From assembly GCF_003259315.1 (NCBI RefSeq), contig NZ_QLLT01000044.1:1-43493 (forward strand): DNA of 43,493 nt, given 5' to 3'. Source of the stretch: Kitasatospora sp. SolWspMP-SS2h. GTDB taxonomy: Bacteria; Actinomycetota; Actinomycetes; Streptomycetales; Streptomycetaceae. A model generated the notes under the pieces. The model did not search any database. It was not told where the DNA came from and saw only the letters and a program-made list of their open reading frames with translations. This document shows positions 39,667 through 43,493 of the stretch, piece by piece (position 1 is the stretch's first letter; each line of letters begins with the position of its first letter). Made by a program: the position numbers and the translations under genes.

Positions 39667-40971
39667 TCAGGTCAGCTCAGGGGCCAGTTCCTTGATCTCC
39701 TCGAAGCTGAGGCCGCTGTGGTTCATCGACTCGGCGACGCTCCGGTCGATGCCGAGCTTGCCCAGTTCGGCGTACTGCGCGTCGGTGAGCGGGGCGGCCT
39801 GGCCCAGGTCGATGCCGCTGAGGTCGGTGTCGGGGTCGGTGCCGTCCTCGAAGCCCTCGTCGGCCATCGAGGCGAACATCTCCTGGAGCTGGCCGAGGTC
39901 GATCTCGGTGGCGCCGGTCGGGGCGCCCTGGGTGGTGCCGTTGGTGGAGATGCCGACCCGCAGCGGCAGGTGCGCCGACCAGTCGGACTTCTCGACGAGC
40001 TGGGCGAAGTCGAAGGTGACCGCCTGCGGGCGGCCGTCCTTGATCTGCACGTCGGCGGAGAGCTTGCGGTCCGGGACGTCGGAGAAGTCGCCCTCGGTCG
40101 GGAGCCCCGGGGAGCCGGGGATGTTCTTGGCGACGCCGGCGAACGACTTGTACAGCGCCTCGACCAGCGGGCGGGCGGGCGCGGAGACCCGGATCACGTC
40201 GTCGGCGTCGGCGGTCTTGCCCTTGTCCTCCAGCGTGACGTTGTCGGAGAGGGCGTCGCTCAGCGAGTCGCAGAAGCCGTTGAGCACGGACGGGTCGAGG
40301 CTGGGCGAGGGCTTCGGGGCGGTGCCCTTGCCGGCCGCGCCGTCGGCCGCCTGCCGGGACAGCTCCTGGAGCTTGGCGACGTCCACCGAGACCCACTTGC
40401 CGCCGACCAGGTCCTTGAGCGGGGCGGCCCCGGGCGGCAGCTGGTCGAGGCCGGACTCGAACTCCGCGCTGTCCTCGCCCGCGAGTTGGGCGATGCCGCG
40501 CACGTCGACCTTGAGGTACGCCTTGTCGCCGACCAGCCGGAAGTCGGCGTAGGTCTTGCCGTCCTTCTTGCTGTTCAGCGCGTAGCCGAGCGTGACGCCC
40601 TGGTTCTGGGCGCTCCCACCGCTTCCGCCGGCGGCGCAGCCGGACTTGAAGCCTCCGACGTCCTTGAGCGGCTTGTCGTAGCCGACCGACACGGACAGCT
40701 TGAGGTCGGAGAGCAGGTCGGCGGCCTGCTTCTCGATCGGTTCGTCGATCGCCTCGCCGAACGCGACCAGCTGCGAGGAGCTGGCGTCGAGCGAGAGGTC
40801 GACCGTGACGGTCTTGGCGTCGCCGAGCTTGTCGAACGCCTTGTCGAGCTTCTGACCCGCGGTCAACTGCTCGACGGTGCCACAGGCGGCGAGGCCGCCG
40901 CCGAGGAGGACGGCTCCGGTGGTGACGGCTATGCCCGCGCGGACGGTGCGGCGGCGGATGACGGTGTTGAT
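39667..40971 (-). CDS. Putative LppX/LprAFG-like lipoprotein, apparently starting at ATC
   Basis: A 434-aa lipoprotein if it starts at ATC 40971. The first 30 residues read NTVIRRRTVRAGIAVTTGAV then LLGGGLAACG, a textbook lipobox with Cys30. AGGAG lies six bases before the ATC, where ATG would be expected. The only standard in-frame start is TTG 40866 (Leu36), after the lipobox cysteine, which would yield a protein without export signal. The body has repeated extracellular-lipoprotein motifs (KAYLKVDVRGIAQL, GKWVSVDVAKLQ, VTFDFAQL) reminiscent of the LppX/LprAFG fold, but I cannot confirm the family. The role may be lipid or cell-surface transport, an inference. Confidence 0.75.
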   Translation of the reverse strand: MNTVIRRRTVRAGIAVTTGAVLLGGGLAACGTVEQLTAGQKLDKAFDKLGDAKTVTVDLSLDASSSQLVAFGEAIDEPIEKQAADLLSDLKLSVSVGYDKPLKDVGGFKSGCAAGGSGGSAQNQGVTLGYALNSKKDGKTYADFRLVGDKAYLKVDVRGIAQLAGEDSAEFESGLDQLPPGAAPLKDLVGGKWVSVDVAKLQELSRQAADGAAGKGTAPKPSPSLDPSVLNGFCDSLSDALSDNVTLEDKGKTADADDVIRVSAPARPLVEALYKSFAGVAKNIPGSPGLPTEGDFSDVPDRKLSADVQIKDGRPQAVTFDFAQLVEKSDWSAHLPLRVGISTNGTTQGAPTGATEIDLGQLQEMFASMADEGFEDGTDPDTDLSGIDLGQAAPLTDAQYAELGKLGIDRSVAESMNHSGLSFEEIKELAPELT

Positions 40972-41060
40972 GGCTTGCTCCTGCTGCCTGGAGACGGTTC
41001 GGGCCCGGTCGGCCCTGCCGCGGAGGCAAGCTCAACACAGTGGCGCGTCCCCCCGCACGC

Positions 41061-41082
41061 GAATATTTTTACCATTCGTTTA
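41061..41082 (-). promoter_or_regulatory. AT-rich candidate promoter of the lipoprotein gene
   Basis: GAATATTTTTACCATTCGTT (plus strand, 41061-41080) is unusually AT-rich for the window and lies 90-110 bases upstream of the lipoprotein start. It fits a -10 region, but no clean -35 was seen. Confidence 0.35.
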
Positions 41083-41141
41083 GGACACTCTCACCGGCCC
41101 CCCACCTTCCGTGTCCGAACCGTGCCCTCTCCGGGCCCGCG

Positions 41142-42416
41142 TCAGACGGCGCTCCCGGCGACCCAGTCCGACCAGGCCATGTTCCAACCGTTCAGGCCGT
41201 TGCCGGGGTTGACGGTGCGGTCGCCGGAGTTCACCACCTCGACCACGTCGCCGATCATCGAACTCGCGTAGAACTGCGCGGCGTCGGTGCCCGGGTCGTT
41301 CCCGCCCTGGACGTCCTGCAGCGCGATGCAGCCGTGGCTGGTGTTGTCGTTGCCGAACTGCCCGGCGGGCGACCAGTAGTTGCCGTGGATGAAGGTGCCC
41401 GAGCTGGTCAGCCGCTGGGCGTGCGGCACGTCCGGGATGTCGTACTCGCTGCCCAGGCCGACCGTGCTGGAGTTCATCCGGGTCTGCTGGTAGCGCTCGG
41501 AGATCACCAGTTTGCCGCCCCAGGTGCGGTGTTCGGGCGCGCCGCCGATCACCGGGTAGGTCGCGGTGACCCGCCCGTCGGTGCGGACGGTGAGGGTGTC
41601 GGCCTTCAGGTCGGCGGTGGAGACCTGGCTGCGGCCGACGGTGAAGCCGACGTCCTTGGACTGCGTGCCGTAGACGCCCTTGGCCCCGGCCACGTCCTTG
41701 AGCCGCAGCTTGAGGGTGACCTTGGTGCCCTTCGCCCAGTACTCGCGCGGGCGGAAGTCGAGCCGGGTGGCGTCGTACCAGTGGCCGACGATCTCCACCG
41801 GCGGGTCGGCGACCACGGTGATCGCCCGCTGCACGGCCTTCCGGTCGGTGATCGCCTTGTTGAAGTTGATCGACACCGGCATGCCGACGCCGACGGTGCT
41901 GCCGTCCTCCGGGGTGAAGTAGCCGACGAAGGTGTCGGCCGGGGAGGCGGTCGAGAAGCTGGCGTTGGCGTCGGCCGGGCGCTGCCCGGCGTCCACGGCG
42001 GAGGCGGCGACGGTGTACGCGGTGCCGCTGGCGAGCTGGTCGGTGGAGGTCCAGCTCGCGCCGTCGTCGGAGAGCGCCCCTCCTATCGGCCGCCCGGACC
42101 GGTCGGTGACGGTCACCGAGGTCAGGGTGCCGTTCAGCACGGTGACGGTGACCGGCTCGGTGAACGGCGCGGCGGTGACGCCGTCGGCGGGCTTGATGGT
42201 GATCTCCGCCACCGAGGCCTTCGGGCTGGTGGACGGGGTGGCGGAGGCCCCGCCCGCGGCGGGGGCCGAGCCGGAGGCGCCGGCGGGGCCGGACTTCCCG
42301 CCGCCGCCCGTGCAGGCCGCGACCAGCAGCACGGGGGCGCCCAGCAACCCGGAGAGCACGCCGCGCCGGCTCCAGTTGCCGCCGCGCGGCCGGTCCTGCT
42401 CCTCCGGTGCGGTCAC
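41142..42416 (-). CDS. L,D-transpeptidase lipoprotein (Ldt, YkuD family)
   Basis: A 424-aa exported enzyme. I chose GTG 42416 (MTAPEEQDRPRGGNWSRRG), which has AGGAG seven bases upstream; an ATG at 42446 has no ribosome site. SRRGVLSGLLGAPVLLVAACT is a lipoprotein signal. After a Gly/Ser-rich stretch, two Ig-like domains (about 65-265) precede a YkuD catalytic domain with HGNYW and SHGC (Cys363) motifs. It forms 3-3 peptidoglycan crosslinks from tetrapeptide stems and resists most beta-lactams other than carbapenems. Transcribed toward the lipoprotein but with its own leader. Confidence 0.92.
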   Translation of the reverse strand: MTAPEEQDRPRGGNWSRRGVLSGLLGAPVLLVAACTGGGGKSGPAGASGSAPAAGGASATPSTSPKASVAEITIKPADGVTAAPFTEPVTVTVLNGTLTSVTVTDRSGRPIGGALSDDGASWTSTDQLASGTAYTVAASAVDAGQRPADANASFSTASPADTFVGYFTPEDGSTVGVGMPVSINFNKAITDRKAVQRAITVVADPPVEIVGHWYDATRLDFRPREYWAKGTKVTLKLRLKDVAGAKGVYGTQSKDVGFTVGRSQVSTADLKADTLTVRTDGRVTATYPVIGGAPEHRTWGGKLVISERYQQTRMNSSTVGLGSEYDIPDVPHAQRLTSSGTFIHGNYWSPAGQFGNDNTSHGCIALQDVQGGNDPGTDAAQFYASSMIGDVVEVVNSGDRTVNPGNGLNGWNMAWSDWVAGSAV

Positions 42417-42496
42417 GTCCACTCTCCTCGTCCCGAGATCACGCATATGTGTGCAGATCGTACGAGGGTACCCAAGGGGTGGGCAGAAAGGACAAA

Positions 42497-42525
42497 AGCT
42501 CGGCCCGGGGCTACCGGGCCGGGCT
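42497..42525 (-). terminator. Intrinsic terminator of the acidic protein gene
   Basis: A 12-bp stem with one G-T pair (42497-42508 with 42514-42525) and a five-base loop, downstream of the minus-strand gene ending at 42597. Confidence 0.65.
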
Positions 42526-42596
42526 CTCGCACGGCGGGGACGCGGGTGGGACCCGCGCGGACGGGACCCGGGACGGGCCCCGGACGGGACGCGGTG

Positions 42597-42923
42597 TCAC
42601 TGCACCTCGTACTCGTCCCAGCTCTCGTCGTCGGGGTCGTAGTCGGTGCTGGCGGACTCCCAGGTCGCGGAGGCGAGCTCCACGCCGGGGACGTCGCCGA
42701 GCAGGGCGACCGGGTCGACGAAGTGGGCGAGGGAACCGGTCGGGTCCACCTCGATCGCCTCGACGGCCTGGGCCCGCTCGTCGTCGTCCAGGTACTCGTC
42801 GTCGGAGACCTGGGTGAGCGCGGCGGCCTTGAGGGCCCCCTCGTCGGTGATCTCGGCGATCAGCTCGATGGTGAGGCGAACGTAGCGCGGTGCGTCCTGC
42901 TCGGGCAGGTCGGTGCTGGTCAT
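42597..42923 (-). CDS. Acidic conserved hypothetical protein
   Basis: A 108-aa very acidic protein from ATG 42923 (MTSTDLPEQDAPRYVRLT). It has many Asp/Glu residues (VSDDEYLDDDERAQAVEAIE, YDPDDESWDEYEVQ) and a mixed alpha/beta N-terminal half. No motif or family is recognised, and no signal or membrane helix is present. The ribosome site is weak. Annotated in streptomycetes only as hypothetical, as far as I recall. A terminator follows. Confidence 0.65.
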   Translation of the reverse strand: MTSTDLPEQDAPRYVRLTIELIAEITDEGALKAAALTQVSDDEYLDDDERAQAVEAIEVDPTGSLAHFVDPVALLGDVPGVELASATWESASTDYDPDDESWDEYEVQ

Positions 42924-43018
42924 GTCAGCGAGCCTAGGGCCTCGCACACCCTTCCGGAAACGAGGCGGGGCCCGGAGCCGGGCCCGGATGCCGCGGAGCG
43001 GGGTGCGGCGGCGGGCAT

Positions 43019-43060
43019 GAGGAAGGGCCGGCCCGGGCGAACCCGGACCGGCCCTTCCTC
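43019..43060 (-). terminator. Terminator-like hairpin at 43019
   Basis: A 13-bp stem (43019-43031 with 43048-43060) continues through one mismatch as a 5-bp stem (43033-43037 with 43042-43046), with a CGAA loop. No protein gene precedes it on either strand within the window. Confidence 0.7.
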
Positions 43061-43256
43061 CTCCGCTCGGACTCCCCCACCCGGGAGCTCGCGGAGCCGC
43101 GCCTCGCGGCGCGATCTCTGGCCGTGGGAGCCGCCGCACCCTGATGACAGGGGCGGGACGACGGCGCCTCCCACGGTCCGGACACGGTGGGCCGGGTCAG
43201 GGCCGACCGGTCGTGTCCTGGGTGACCGCTCAGGATGGGGAGCCGCTCCCGTCCTG
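43019..43256 (-). ncRNA. Candidate structured small RNA
   Basis: On the minus strand a series of hairpins precedes the terminator at 43019-43060. One pairs about 9-10 bp at 43231-43256, a second pairs GGACACG (43180-43186) with CGTGTCC (43212-43218), and a third pairs 9 bp (43122-43130 with 43168-43176). Four hairpins in tandem ending in an intrinsic terminator, without an open reading frame, suggests a non-coding RNA. I recognise no known RNA family, and no promoter is certain. Confidence 0.3.
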
Positions 43257-43400
43257 TGCTGTCACCACTCTCGGCTTCTTGCCGTGCTTCAAAGATGCCG
43301 TGCCCGTGTTAACCGGATGATGCGCAGCTGTGACGTCCGAGTACCAACTGTTCCGGGGTCCGGATTCCTCACCCGGACGGCGGGCGGAGCCGCCCGGGCG

Positions 43401-43493
43401 GGCGGTCAGTGGCCGGCCCGGGCGGTCAGTGGCCGGCCCGGGCGGTCAGTGGCCGGCCCGGGCGGTCAGTGGCCGGCCCGGGCGGTCAGTGGC
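43401..43493. repeat. Perfect 20-bp tandem array at the right edge
   Basis: GGCGGTCAGTGGCCGGCCCG occurs four times without change (43401-43420, 43421-43440, 43441-43460, 43461-43480), and the start of a fifth copy reaches 43493. On the minus strand each unit contains GGCCACTGA, a possible stop codon, so the array may lie at the 3' end of a gene to the right. Confidence 0.9.

Larger units (their letters stand above)
42924..43493. other. Right-end region with no protein gene
   Basis: About 570 bp; the short frames here look like chance. It contains a terminator-like hairpin, three other hairpins and, from 43401, a 20-bp tandem array (entries below). Confidence 0.5.

Noticed and set aside
43401..43493. 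CRISPR array
   Set aside because: The 20-bp units are directly adjacent with no spacers.

Overview
The window is very GC-rich DNA with GTG and TTG starts, strong GGAGG ribosome sites, long GC-rich intrinsic terminators and mycothiol chemistry (mca). This is a filamentous actinobacterium, most likely a Streptomycetaceae chromosome (Streptomyces or Kitasatospora). From memory, the order oxyR-ahpCD, phoH, pckG, greA/mca, ilvA, metB matches the core SCO49xx-SCO50xx part of the S. coelicolor chromosome. I could not check that here, and I cannot tell the genus.

Layout. 1-91: the end of an insertion sequence (transposase N-terminus). 92-1767: an AAA ATPase / HNH nuclease pair resembling Septu (PtuAB) defence. 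1827-4083: oxyR divergent from ahpC-ahpD (peroxide defence). 4169-9427: an AI-2E-family membrane protein, a secreted lytic-transglycosylase-like protein, a PIN-PhoH ATPase and a cis-prenyl transferase. 9762-11348: a secreted GH18 chitinase with a DasR-type operator. 11545-16732: prepilin peptidase, alanine-type aminotransferase, GTP-dependent PEP carboxykinase, a hemolysin III/PAQR protein and a small membrane protein. 16922-25816: mostly accessory genes: an oxidoreductase/AraC-GlxA divergent pair, a secreted papain-like protease with an anchored partner, an XRE-type regulator, GNAT, an ArsR/monooxygenase divergent pair and a DUF255 thioredoxin-like protein.

25889-26394 holds a decayed antitoxin/PIN-toxin locus. 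Directly beside it, 26617-31097 holds a tightly coupled four-gene cassette. It encodes an NrtR-like Nudix-wHTH regulator, an MTAN/nucleoside-phosphorylase enzyme with a C-terminal coupling module, a large four-TM protein whose N-terminus carries the same short coupling motif, and a small four-TM protein. I consider this the best candidate for an undescribed nucleotide-linked conflict (defence) system.

31192-42923 returns to core genes: mca, a DUF4307 protein, greA, a DrrAB-type ABC exporter with PadR-like operators, ilvA, a MarR regulator, metB, a lipoprotein that seems to start at ATC, an L,D-transpeptidase lipoprotein and an acidic conserved protein. The right end (42924-43493) has no convincing gene. 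It holds a chain of hairpins ending in a terminator (possible small RNA) and a 20-bp perfect tandem array that runs off the edge.

A recurring feature is short tandem duplication spanning or starting at stop codons (chitinase, greA, ABC permease, ilvA, the anchored protein at 19202, and probably the gene beyond the right edge), plus in-frame repeats in two N-termini. No rRNA, tRNA or CRISPR array was seen.
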